Part shown: piece after piece, positions 50,919 to 61,430 of the stretch
Layout of the letters: each line of letters begins with the position of its first letter
How positions within the stretch are numbered: the stretch's first letter is position 1
NCBI RefSeq assembly: GCF_019049255.1
Contig: NZ_JAGMUJ010000027.1
Location: 38,004 to 102,003 of the forward strand
Length of the DNA stretch: 64,000 nucleotides
Reading direction: 5' to 3'
From: Streptomyces sp. AC558_RSS880
GTDB lineage: Bacteria; Actinomycetota; Actinomycetes; Streptomycetales; Streptomycetaceae
Program-made: the position numbers and the translations under genes
Notes under the pieces: generated by a model
The model's input: the letters and a program-made list of their open reading frames with translations, nothing else
Told to the model about the DNA's origin: nothing
Databases searched by the model: none

Positions 50919-51157
50919 TACCATGGACGGCGCAGAAGGGGAGTAGCTCTTCGCCGGACCGTCGACACACTGCTCAGCACGCCTGAGCCGGCGCCCGGAG
51001 GCGGACCTCGCGACGCGGGGCCCGCCAGCGAGACCTTCGGCAAGCAGTGCACGCCCGTGCCGTACGGCACGGGTGCCGCGTGTGCTGCCGTGCCGAGGTG
51101 TCCCGTGGAAATCGCGCAGCACTCTCGGTGGGGCAGTCCCGACCGATTGAGGAACCG
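50919..51157 (+). ncRNA. yybP-ykoY (manganese) riboswitch leader
   Basis: TACCAT at 50919-50924 is the likely -10, giving a leader of about 227 nt. Two conserved loops of the yybP-ykoY class are present: AGAAGGGGAGTAGCTC at 50934-50949 and CAGCGAGACCTTCGG at 51026-51040. After it, CCCGTGCCGT/ACGGCACGGG (51054-51073) forms a hairpin that may be the expression platform. This riboswitch class senses Mn2+ and typically controls Mn exporters, including GDT1/TMEM165-type genes, which is what follows here. Confidence 0.8.
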
Positions 51158-51739
51158 TTGATCAGTCTGACCGTGACGGCCGTCGTCTTCGGCGTCGTCT
51201 TCCTCGCCGAACTGCCGGACAAGACCGCGCTCGCCGGCCTCGTCCTCGGCACCCGCTACCGCGCCTCCTACGTCTTCGCCGGCGTCGCCGCCGCCTTCGC
51301 GCTCCACGTCGCGCTCGCGGTGGCGGCCGGCAGCGTGCTCACGCTGCTGCCGCAGCAGATCGTGCACGCGCTCACGGGCGTGCTCTTCCTGGGCGGCGCG
51401 GCGGTGCTGCTGATGAAGAAGGACGAGGACGAGGAGGAGATCCGCAAGCCGGAGAACCAGTCCTTCTGGAAGGTCTCCGGGGCCGGATTCATGCTGATCC
51501 TGGTCGCCGAGTTCGGTGATCTGACGCAGATCATGACGGCCAACCTCGCCGCCCGCTACGACGACCCGCTCTCCGTCGGCCTGGGCGCGGTGCTCGCGCT
51601 GTGGTCGGTGGCCGGACTCGGCATCGTCGGCGGAAAGGCGCTGATGAAGCGGGTCCCGCTCAAGCTGATCACGCAGATCGCGGCGCTGCTGATGCTGGGT
51701 CTGGGCGTGTGGAGCCTGTGGGAGGCGGTCACCGGGTGA
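51158..51739 (+). CDS. GDT1/TMEM165 (UPF0016) family manganese exporter
   Basis: 193 residues with six membrane segments in two homologous halves. The repeated E-x-G-D-K/R-T/S signature appears as AELPDKTALAG near the N-terminus and AEFGDLTQIMT in the middle. The loop between halves is acidic (KKDEDEEEIRKPE). Bacterial members (MneA type) export Mn2+. TTG 51158 is the start because GAGG lies just upstream and the protein then opens directly into the first helix. The riboswitch in its leader should switch it on when manganese is high. Confidence 0.9.
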   Translation: MISLTVTAVVFGVVFLAELPDKTALAGLVLGTRYRASYVFAGVAAAFALHVALAVAAGSVLTLLPQQIVHALTGVLFLGGAAVLLMKKDEDEEEIRKPENQSFWKVSGAGFMLILVAEFGDLTQIMTANLAARYDDPLSVGLGAVLALWSVAGLGIVGGKALMKRVPLKLITQIAALLMLGLGVWSLWEAVTG

Positions 51740-51948
51740 CGCCCGCCGCGCGGGCCCTGCGCGGTGACGGCGGGCCGAAGCGTCGGTGAACGGTCGGCGA
51801 AGGCGGTGGCGGGATGCCGGGTTTGTTTTGTACCGTGGATGAACAAAGTGGCTCCCGCCCGTTTTCCCTGACCGGCGGGCGGGGCCACTCTGTCCCTCCC
51901 CCGGGCCACCCCGCCCGAAGCCCTCTCCTCCACGCCTTGGAGCTGCCG

Positions 51949-52611
51949 ATGACGGCCACCGCCGTACTCACCGCCCGTGCCCTCCTGCTGGACATGGACG
52001 GCACCCTCGTCAACTCCGACGCCTCCGTCGAACGCGTCTGGCGGCGCTGGGCCGACCGGAACGGGCTCGACGGCGACGAGGTCATGAAGGTCGTGCACGG
52101 GCGCCAGGGATACGCGTCGATGGCCCTGCTGCTGCCCGACCGGCCGATGGAGCAGAACCACGCCGACAACGCCCGCATGCTCGCCGAGGAGACCGCGGAC
52201 ACCGAGGGCGTCGTCGAGGTGCCGGGCGCCCGCGCGTTCCTCGCCTCCCTGAAGGGGCTGCCGCACGCGCTCGTGACCTCCGCCGACGTCGCCCTGTCGA
52301 CGGCGCGGATGGCCGCCGCCGGACTGGAGCAGCCCGACGTGCGGGTGACGGCGGAGTCCGTCGGCGCGAGCAAGCCCGACCCCGAGGGCTTCCTGAAGGG
52401 CGCGGCGGAACTGGGCGTGGACCCGGCCGACTGCGTGGTCTTCGAGGACTCCGGCGCGGGCATCGCCGCGGGCCGCGCGGCCGGGATGCGGGTCGTGGGC
52501 ATCGGCCCCCGGGCCGGCTTCCACCACCCGGACGTGGTCGTGCCCGACCTGACCCGGGTACGGGTGGAGGCCGCGGCCGACGGCACGATCCGGCTCCACG
52601 TCACGGAGTAG
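51949..52611 (+). CDS. HAD-family sugar-phosphatase-like hydrolase
   Basis: 220 residues of the beta-phosphoglucomutase/YfbT-like HAD subfamily. Motif I is LLLDMDGTLVNSD with Asp15 and Asp17; motif II Ser/Thr is in ALVTSADV, motif III Lys in GASKPDPEGFL and motif IV Asp in VVFEDSGAGI. A small helical cap lies between residues 20 and 90. ATG 51949 has TTGGAG upstream. It is probably a phosphatase for small sugar or polyol phosphates; the exact substrate is unknown. Confidence 0.9.
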   Translation: MTATAVLTARALLLDMDGTLVNSDASVERVWRRWADRNGLDGDEVMKVVHGRQGYASMALLLPDRPMEQNHADNARMLAEETADTEGVVEVPGARAFLASLKGLPHALVTSADVALSTARMAAAGLEQPDVRVTAESVGASKPDPEGFLKGAAELGVDPADCVVFEDSGAGIAAGRAAGMRVVGIGPRAGFHHPDVVVPDLTRVRVEAAADGTIRLHVTE

Positions 52612-52628
52612 CCACGGGGCCGGGCCCC

Positions 52629-55966
<3,338 letters not shown>

Positions 55967-55976
55967 CGCGCGTCCC

Positions 55977-56468
55977 TCAGCCCAGCTCCTTGGCGAACCA
56001 GTGCTCCGCGTACGGGTCGGCGTTGTGCGGCGCGGTCTCCGCGTAGCCGAGCCGCGCGTACAGCGCCCGGGCCTCGACGAGGTCCCCGCGCGTGTCCAGG
56101 ACCATCCGGGTGGCGCCGGAGGCACGGGCCGCGTCCTCGGCGGCCCGCACCAGCAGCGCGGCCCCACCCTTGCCCCGCATGCCCTCGTACAGGAAGACCC
56201 GGGTCAGTTCGGCGGCCGCGCCGGCCGGCAGCCGGACGCCCGCACTGCCGGCCGGCTCACCCGCGTACCGCGCGACCAGCAACAGGCCCTCCGGCGGCGC
56301 GAGGTCGGCCCCCGACACGGCGGCGATCTCCCGCTCCAGCTCCTCGGGATCGGTCCGCCGCCCCTGGTGGAGGAGGTACCAGCGGTCGCTGACCTCCGTG
56401 TAGTACGCCCGCCACAGCGCGACGGCGACGGGGGAGTCGTACGGTTCCGGGGCCACGGTCCAGGTCAT
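55977..56468 (-). CDS. GNAT-family N-acetyltransferase
   Basis: 163 residues; single GNAT domain. The acetyl-CoA motif is LTRVFLYEGMRGKGGAALLV, with the R-G-K-G-G-A loop; the later ATRMVLDTRGDLVEARALYA and RLGYAETAPH complete the fold. ATG 56468 is preceded by GGCGGG; an alternative ATG at 56477 has GAGGGG ten bases upstream, so the first three residues are uncertain. Convergent with the MFS fusion gene (10 bp between stops). Substrate unknown. Confidence 0.88.
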   Translation of the reverse strand: MTWTVAPEPYDSPVAVALWRAYYTEVSDRWYLLHQGRRTDPEELEREIAAVSGADLAPPEGLLLVARYAGEPAGSAGVRLPAGAAAELTRVFLYEGMRGKGGAALLVRAAEDAARASGATRMVLDTRGDLVEARALYARLGYAETAPHNADPYAEHWFAKELG

Positions 56469-56629
56469 GCCCGCCATTCTCGGCGGGCCCCTCGGCGGGC
56501 GCGCAAGCGAATAAGCCGTGGCGGACCGTGACGGCCGCGAACTGTTTGTACGTGAACCTTCGGGCAACCCGGAAGACGAACCGGCTCGCGAGGAGTGCGC
56601 CGGCCTGGCCGAGAACCCGGAAGGCATTC

Positions 56630-57301
56630 ATGTCCACTGGCCTGATCATTGCGTTGATCGTGATTGTCGCGGTCGCCGTCGTCGCGGCCGTACTGATGTC
56701 GCGCGCCCGCGGCCCGCGGCACGGCACCGGCCTGAAGCGGCGCTTCGGACCCGAGTACGACCGTGCCGTCGCCCGGCACGACGGGGACACCAAGGCCGCC
56801 GAGCGGGAGCTCGCCGAGCGCGTGGAGCGCCACGGCGACCTGCGCGTACGGTCGTTGGAGCCCGCCGAGCGGGAGAGGTACGAGGCGCGCTGGACGGCGG
56901 TCCAGGAGCGGTTCGTCGACGCGCCGCGGGACGCGGTCGCCGAGGCGGACCGGCTGATCGCCGAACTCGCCGCCGCGCGGGGCTTCCCCGCCGACGGGCA
57001 CTACGAGGACCAGCTCGCCGCGCTGTCCGTGCACCACGCCCACCACGTCCAGGGCTACCGGCGCGTGCACCGGGTGGCGCAGGCCGGCGCGAACGGCGCG
57101 CACGACGGTGGTGCGGGTACCGAGGAGATGCGCGAGGCCCTCGTCGAGGCCCGCGCGCTGTTCGAGGAACTGGTGCGGCCGTCCCGCCACGAAGCCGGAC
57201 GCCACCGCGCCGGTGCGGACGGCCACCGTACGTCCCCGGCCGACGGCCGCGGCCACCGCACACCGTCGTTGTTCCACCGGCACCAGGCGAAGGAGAGCTG
57301 A
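56630..57301 (+). CDS. Single-pass membrane protein with FVDAPRDAV repeat unit (A)
   Basis: 223 residues. ATG 56630 has GGAAGG close upstream. One N-terminal membrane segment (STGLIIALIVIVAVAVVAAV) is followed by a charged helical region and the segment ERFVDAPRDAVAEADRLIAE, then a helical GHYEDQLAALSVHHAHHVQG. The C-terminus is His/Arg/Gly-rich and probably disordered. The FVDAPRDAV segment recurs in the next gene, only 3 bp downstream, so the two are related and coexpressed. No function is known to me. Confidence 0.8.
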   Translation: MSTGLIIALIVIVAVAVVAAVLMSRARGPRHGTGLKRRFGPEYDRAVARHDGDTKAAERELAERVERHGDLRVRSLEPAERERYEARWTAVQERFVDAPRDAVAEADRLIAELAAARGFPADGHYEDQLAALSVHHAHHVQGYRRVHRVAQAGANGAHDGGAGTEEMREALVEARALFEELVRPSRHEAGRHRAGADGHRTSPADGRGHRTPSLFHRHQAKES

Positions 57302-57304
57302 GCG

Positions 57305-57880
57305 ATGACCGACGCGACCCGACGCCCCGGCGACATCCCGCCCGCCGAGGGGCACCGCACCACCCCCGGCGTCCGGAGCGACGCCACCGACCCGGGCACC
57401 CGGATCTCCGGCACCCGTGAGGAGGCCGGCCGCACCACCCCGGCCCCCGACGGCGAGAGCCCGCTGGTCGCCGCGCACCCGCAGCGGGGCGCCACCGCCC
57501 CTACGGACACCGGTGCCGGCACGCACCACGACGGTGACCGCACCCCGGTCGGTACCGGCACGCACCACGACGGTGACCGCACCCCCGCAGCCCGGCTCCT
57601 CCGGCTCGACGACACCGACAAGCTCACGGCGCGGTTGCAGCACGCCGTGGCCGGCTTCGTCGACGCGCCGCGGGACGCCGTGCAGGAGGCCGACCGCGCA
57701 CTGCAGGAGCTCACCGAGCGCTTCACGGAGGCGGTGACCGAGCGGCGCCGCACCCTGCGGCGGTCCTGGCAGGACGACGGCGCCGACGAGGGCGGGGCCG
57801 GGGCGGCGACCGACACCGAGCAACTGCGGCTCGCCCTGCGGGACTACCGCGAGCTGGCGGAACGGCTGCTACACGCCTGA
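57305..57880 (+). CDS. Soluble protein with FVDAPRDAV unit (B)
   Basis: 191 residues. The first 90 are low complexity (Pro/Gly/Thr/Asp), with a direct 39-bp duplication giving GTHHDGDRTP twice. The C-terminal half is helical: LTARLQHAVAGFVDAPRDAV, QEADRALQELTERFTEAVTE, then TEQLRLALRDYRELAERLL. This half is related to the preceding membrane protein, but there is no membrane segment here. Starts 3 bp after the upstream stop with GGAGAG overlapping it. The 3' end overlaps the convergent DUF1992 gene by 12 bp. Function unknown. Confidence 0.8.
   Translation: MTDATRRPGDIPPAEGHRTTPGVRSDATDPGTRISGTREEAGRTTPAPDGESPLVAAHPQRGATAPTDTGAGTHHDGDRTPVGTGTHHDGDRTPAARLLRLDDTDKLTARLQHAVAGFVDAPRDAVQEADRALQELTERFTEAVTERRRTLRRSWQDDGADEGGAGAATDTEQLRLALRDYRELAERLLHA
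57516..57585 (+). repeat. In-frame direct repeat, 39-bp period
   Basis: A 31-bp segment starting CCGGCACGCACCACGACGGT is present identically at 57516-57546 and 57555-57585. The period is a multiple of three, so the duplication extends the protein without shifting the frame. Confidence 0.9.
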
Positions 57881-58300
57881 GCCGTCCGGTCCGCCCGCCG
57901 CCGCCCGGCGCTCCCGCCACCGCCGTACGACGTCCTCGACGTCGTACGGCTTCTTGCCCAGCGGGGGGCCGGGCGGCGGCTTGAACATCATGTCGCTGAT
58001 CTTCGCGTTGATCTCCGTGAGGATCTTCCGGACGATCCGCTCCGAGGGCGCCGCGAGGGCCGCCTCCAGCGCGTCCTCGGCCTCCTTGCGCAGGGCCAGC
58101 GTCGGCGGCAGCACCGAGAAGCCCTCGCGGGCCATCTTCCGCTTGACCCACCACAGTTCGTCGTAGGTGGTCTCGACCTCGCGGGGGAGCGGCTTGCCCG
58201 CCCCCGCCAGCTGCTCGAACTCGCCGCGCGCCTCGGCGTCTCTGATCTGCTTGTCGACCCAGGACTCGAAGTCCACGCCGGGTGGCTTTCGCTCGGTCAT
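57869..58300 (-). CDS. DUF1992 (DnaJ-homologue subfamily C28-type) protein
   Basis: 143 residues. The DUF1992 core covers residues 10-80: FESWVDKQIRDAEARGEFEQ, LAGAGKPLPREVETTYDELW and VKRKMAREGFSVLPPTLALR. In some organisms this domain is fused to a J-domain, but no HPD motif is seen here, so the co-chaperone link is only by family name. It ends in a basic, disordered tail. It is divergent from the FHA gene, with about 100 bp between them. Confidence 0.9.
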   Translation of the reverse strand: MTERKPPGVDFESWVDKQIRDAEARGEFEQLAGAGKPLPREVETTYDELWWVKRKMAREGFSVLPPTLALRKEAEDALEAALAAPSERIVRKILTEINAKISDMMFKPPPGPPLGKKPYDVEDVVRRWRERRAAAGGPDGSGV

Positions 58301-58401
58301 GAGGCCATTGTGCCGGACGCCGCGCAGCCGGGCGTTTTATCATTCGGCGGCAGCTGGGCCGGGCCTCTCCGGTCCGCAAGGACGTCTCAGGAGGAGCCCA
58401 C

Positions 58402-58794
58402 GTGCTCGAACTCACCATGGCCGCGGTGTCCGCGGCGGAAGCGGGCGCCACGGCCGGCATGCTCATGGCCGACGCGCCCAGCGAGCCGGGCACCGTGCTG
58501 CGGGTGGGCCGGGACAAGTCCCTGTGCCGGCTCTCGACGCCGGACGACTGGCTGTTCGTCTCGCGCGTCCACCTGGAGTTCCAGTGCGCGCCGGACGGGA
58601 CCTGGCAGCTGACCTGGCTGCGCGGCTCCCTGCCCGATCCGTCCTCCGAGGTGCGGCTGACCGTCGGCGAGTACACCCAGCCGGTCGCCTACGGCGGCAG
58701 TGTGGCGCTGCCCCGGGGCGGCAGCGGCGAGGTCGTCATCCAGGACCGCACCGCCCCGCGCAGCGTCAACGTGGGCTTCTACCACGAGGTGTAG
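58402..58794 (+). CDS. FHA-like domain protein
   Basis: 130 residues. The region from about residue 30 reads as an FHA fold: PGTVLRVGRDKSLCRLST, with Gly-Arg after the first strand, then DWLFVSRVHLEFQCAPDG, where the S-R-V-H motif matches the phosphothreonine-binding Ser-x-x-His signature. It would bind phosphothreonine peptides made by Ser/Thr kinases. GTG start with AGGAG upstream. The last codons (YHEV and TAG) are the first unit of a 15-bp tandem repeat running downstream. No kinase gene is nearby. Confidence 0.85.
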   Translation: MLELTMAAVSAAEAGATAGMLMADAPSEPGTVLRVGRDKSLCRLSTPDDWLFVSRVHLEFQCAPDGTWQLTWLRGSLPDPSSEVRLTVGEYTQPVAYGGSVALPRGGSGEVVIQDRTAPRSVNVGFYHEV

Positions 58795-58855
58795 GACCAC
58801 GGGGTGTAGGACCACGAGGTGGAGGACCACGGGGTGGAGGACCACGAGGTGCCGA
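58781..58855 (+). repeat. 15-bp tandem repeat, five units, starting in the FHA gene
   Basis: Units at 58781, 58796, 58811, 58826 and 58841, of the form ACCACGAGGTGTAGG, alternating ACGAGG and ACGGGG, with TGTAGG in the first two and TGGAGG in the next two. The unit contains the last sense codons and stop of the FHA gene and ends 10 bp before the O-methyltransferase stop. Confidence 0.92.
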
Positions 58856-58864
58856 GCACAGGGC

Positions 58865-59542
58865 TCAGGCCAGCACCCGGGCCAGCGCGAAGCCGTCGTA
58901 GTCCTTGGCGCCGACCGTCTGGAGCGCCGTACCGCTCAGCCGGGGGTGGCTGCCGATCAGGTCGAGGGCGGCGCGGGTGCCCAGCACGTCCGGGTCGGTG
59001 TTGTCCGGGTCGACCACCCGGCCGCCGCGCACCACGTTGTCGAGGATGATCAGGCTGCCCGTGCTGGTCAGCCTGAGCGCCCACTCCATGTAGTGCGGGT
59101 TGTTCACCTTGTCGGCGTCGATGAAGACCACGTCGAACGGCGGCGGGTTCTCGTCGGCCAGCTGGGGCAGCGACTCCAGGGCCGCGCCCACGCGCACCTC
59201 GACCTGCTTGTCGAGTCCCGCGCGGGCGATGTTGCGGACGGCGACCTCGGCGTGCCCGGGGTCGTACTCCAGGGAGATCAGCCGTCCGTCGGCGGGGAGG
59301 GCGCGGCCCAGCCAGATGGTGCTGTAACCGCCGAGCGTGCCGATCTCCAGGATGTGCCGGGCCCCCTGCAGCTGGGCGAGGAGCTGGAGCAGCTTGCCCT
59401 GCAGCGGCGAGACGGCGATCGGAGGGAGGCCGGCGGCGTCGCTGTCGCGCAGGGCGGCCGCCAGGGCGTCGTCGGGGGCGTCGGGCAGGAGGCGGCCGGT
59501 GAAGTAGTCGTCCACCTCGTGCCAGAGCTGCGACTCGCTCAT
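58865..59542 (-). CDS. SAM-dependent O-methyltransferase (family 3)
   Basis: 225 residues of the CCoAOMT-like class I methyltransferases. SAM motif I is ILEIGTLGGYSTIWLGRAL at about residues 61-79, motif II has the acidic ISLEYDPGH, and the metal-binding region is VVFIDADKVNNPHYMEW followed by IILDNVVRGG (Asp/Asp-Asn ligands). It transfers methyl to a catechol-like hydroxyl with divalent metal. GGAAGG precedes the ATG, and a 5-5-5 inverted repeat lies 25 bp upstream. Located after a ProP-like MFS gene on the same strand. Substrate unknown. Confidence 0.92.
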   Translation of the reverse strand: MSESQLWHEVDDYFTGRLLPDAPDDALAAALRDSDAAGLPPIAVSPLQGKLLQLLAQLQGARHILEIGTLGGYSTIWLGRALPADGRLISLEYDPGHAEVAVRNIARAGLDKQVEVRVGAALESLPQLADENPPPFDVVFIDADKVNNPHYMEWALRLTSTGSLIILDNVVRGGRVVDPDNTDPDVLGTRAALDLIGSHPRLSGTALQTVGAKDYDGFALARVLA

Positions 59543-59566
59543 GCACCTGTACCTTCCGTACGGCTG

Positions 59567-59581
59567 GTTAGTCTGTCTAAC
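59567..59581 (-). promoter_or_regulatory. Inverted repeat before the O-methyltransferase gene
   Basis: GTTAG-TCTGT-CTAAC with perfect 5-bp arms, 25 bp upstream of ATG 59542. The arms are the same as those before the DoxX gene at 48116-48131, though the spacer differs. Confidence 0.5.
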
Positions 59582-59621
59582 TAGTTCCGCTAGCGAAGAT
59601 ACGCCGTGCCCCCGCTCCCCG

Positions 59622-61037
59622 TCAGGCGTTCTGCCGGTGTGTCCCGGCCGTCCCGGCCTCCAGCGACGGCGCCGACCCCGGCAGCGGGCGGCCCGCCGAC
59701 TCGGCCATGCGCCACACCGCGAACCCGCCGATCACGGCCGCCGCCATCATGTAGTAGGCGGGCATCATCATGTCGCCGGTCGCGCCGATCAGGGCCGTGA
59801 CCACCAGCGGGGTGGTGCCGCCGAACAGCGACACCGAGACGTTGAAGCCGATCGACAGCGAGCCGTAACGCACCCGGGTCGGGAACAGCGCGGGCAGCGC
59901 GGAGGGCATCGCCGCGGTGAAGCACACCAGCAGCAGGCCGAGCGCGCCCATGCCGACCGCGACCGCGAGCAGACCGCCGTCGCGGATCAGCAGCAGGGCC
60001 GGCACGGACAGCACCAGGAACCCGGCGCAGCCGGCCGCGATCACCGGACGACGGCCGACCCGGTCGGTCAGCAGCCCGGCGAACGGCTGGACGACCATCA
60101 TCAGCACCATCACGCCGAGCACGACGACCAGGCCGTGCGTGGCGTCGTAGCCCAGCTCGCTGGTGAGGTAGCTCGGCATGTACGACAGCAGCATGTAGTC
60201 GGTGACGTTGAAGACCAGCACCAGGCCCACGCACAGCAGCAGCGCCCGCCACTGGCCGGTGACCATCTCGCGCAGCGGCACCTTCGGGCGCTCGCTCTCG
60301 GCCTTCTCGACCTCGGCCGCGAAGGCCGGGGTCTCCTCCAGGCGCATCCGCAGATAGAGGCCGATGATGCCCATCGGGCCCGCGATCAGGAACGGGATCC
60401 GCCAGCCCCAGGACAGCAGGTCCTCGGAGGAGAGCAGCGCCGTCATCAGGGTGACCAGGCCCGCGCCGCCGATGTACCCGGCGAGGGTGCCGAACTCCAG
60501 CCAGCTGCCGAGGAAGCCGCGCCGCTTGTCGGGGGCGTACTCGGCGATGAAGGTGGACGCGCCGGAGTACTCGCCGCCGGTGGAGAAGCCCTGCACCAGG
60601 CGAGCCGCCAGCAGCAGGATGGGGGCGCCCACGCCGATCGCGGCGTAGGAGGGGATGAGGCCGATGGCGAAGGTGCCCGCCGCCATCATGATCATCGTGA
60701 GGGCGAGGACCTTCTGCCGCCCCACGCGGTCGCCGAGCGGGCCGAAGACCATGCCGCCAAGCGGGCGGACCAGGAAGGCCGCGGCGAAGGCGCCGAACGT
60801 GGACAGCAGCTGGGCGGTGGGGTTGCCCGAGGGGAAGAAGACCTTGCCCAGCGTGACCGCGATGTAGCTGTAGACACCGAAGTCGAACCATTCCATCGCG
60901 TTGCCGAGCGCCGCCGCCTTCACGGCGCGCCGGACGAGCGCGGGATCGGTGACGGTGGGGGCGGAGGTGTGCGCGGCGCCGGACTCCGGCGAGGCCTTCC
61001 GCGTGGACGGGGGAGCGGCGACCGTGGAAGTCGTCAA
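59622..61037 (-). CDS. MFS transporter, metabolite:H+ symporter (ProP-like) family
   Basis: 471 residues with 12 membrane segments. The family signature after TM1 is ALGNAMEWFDFGVYSYIAVT, characteristic of ProP/citrate/shikimate-type symporters. Motif A is FGPLGDRVGRQKVLALTM, and the second-half copy is GLLTDRVGRRPVIA. It would import a compatible solute or organic acid with protons. TTG start at 61037, with a purine stretch (AGGCGAGCGAAG) upstream; the first 30 residues are polar. TATCGT (complement of 61114-61119) upstream is a possible -10. Confidence 0.92.
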   Translation of the reverse strand: MTTSTVAAPPSTRKASPESGAAHTSAPTVTDPALVRRAVKAAALGNAMEWFDFGVYSYIAVTLGKVFFPSGNPTAQLLSTFGAFAAAFLVRPLGGMVFGPLGDRVGRQKVLALTMIMMAAGTFAIGLIPSYAAIGVGAPILLLAARLVQGFSTGGEYSGASTFIAEYAPDKRRGFLGSWLEFGTLAGYIGGAGLVTLMTALLSSEDLLSWGWRIPFLIAGPMGIIGLYLRMRLEETPAFAAEVEKAESERPKVPLREMVTGQWRALLLCVGLVLVFNVTDYMLLSYMPSYLTSELGYDATHGLVVVLGVMVLMMVVQPFAGLLTDRVGRRPVIAAGCAGFLVLSVPALLLIRDGGLLAVAVGMGALGLLLVCFTAAMPSALPALFPTRVRYGSLSIGFNVSVSLFGGTTPLVVTALIGATGDMMMPAYYMMAAAVIGGFAVWRMAESAGRPLPGSAPSLEAGTAGTHRQNA

Positions 61038-61430
61038 AACTTCGCTCGCCTACCTTTCGACGGGAACAGGGGCGGGTCCGCGCGGCGGCGCTGTCGGGCG
61101 GGCCGAAAAAACGACGATAGGCGCACTTGTCCCCTCTACGGGCGGTATGCGAATAGCTGCATACTGCACATGAATGCGCTGTACGCAGGGGCGCAGCCCC
61201 GCGCCGGGGCACCCCGTCCGGTGGCTCGTTGTGACCCTTCTCGCGTCGTCCGCGGGCAACGCGATCCCTCGCGGACTATCGTCATCCGGACAAAAGCGAG
61301 AGGGCCGTCAGGTGAAGCCGCGGTTTCCCGCGTCCCTTTCCAGGGGTGGCGCGAGCCTCACAGGGGCTCGCGAAGTGAATCCCCACGCACGGGACGCACG
61401 AGGCGAAACGGGGCGGGAGGCCGACGAGGC
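61038..61430. promoter_or_regulatory. Divergent control region between the MFS and GT87-PAP2 genes
   Basis: 393 bp without a gene I can support. It contains a possible minus-strand -10 (TATCGT, complement of 61114-61119), an A/T-richer segment at 61146-61180 with TGCA-TAC-TGCA, and an 8-bp hairpin CGCGAGCC/GGCTCGCG at 61350-61372 ahead of the rightward gene. Confidence 0.4.

Noticed and set aside
59541..61430. A very long plus-strand frame continuing upstream of the GT87-PAP2 gene
   Set aside because: The upstream part is antisense to the ProP-like MFS gene, has Arg/Gln/His-rich low-complexity composition and no ribosome-binding site; it is open only because of high GC. The gene is taken to start at GTG 61431.
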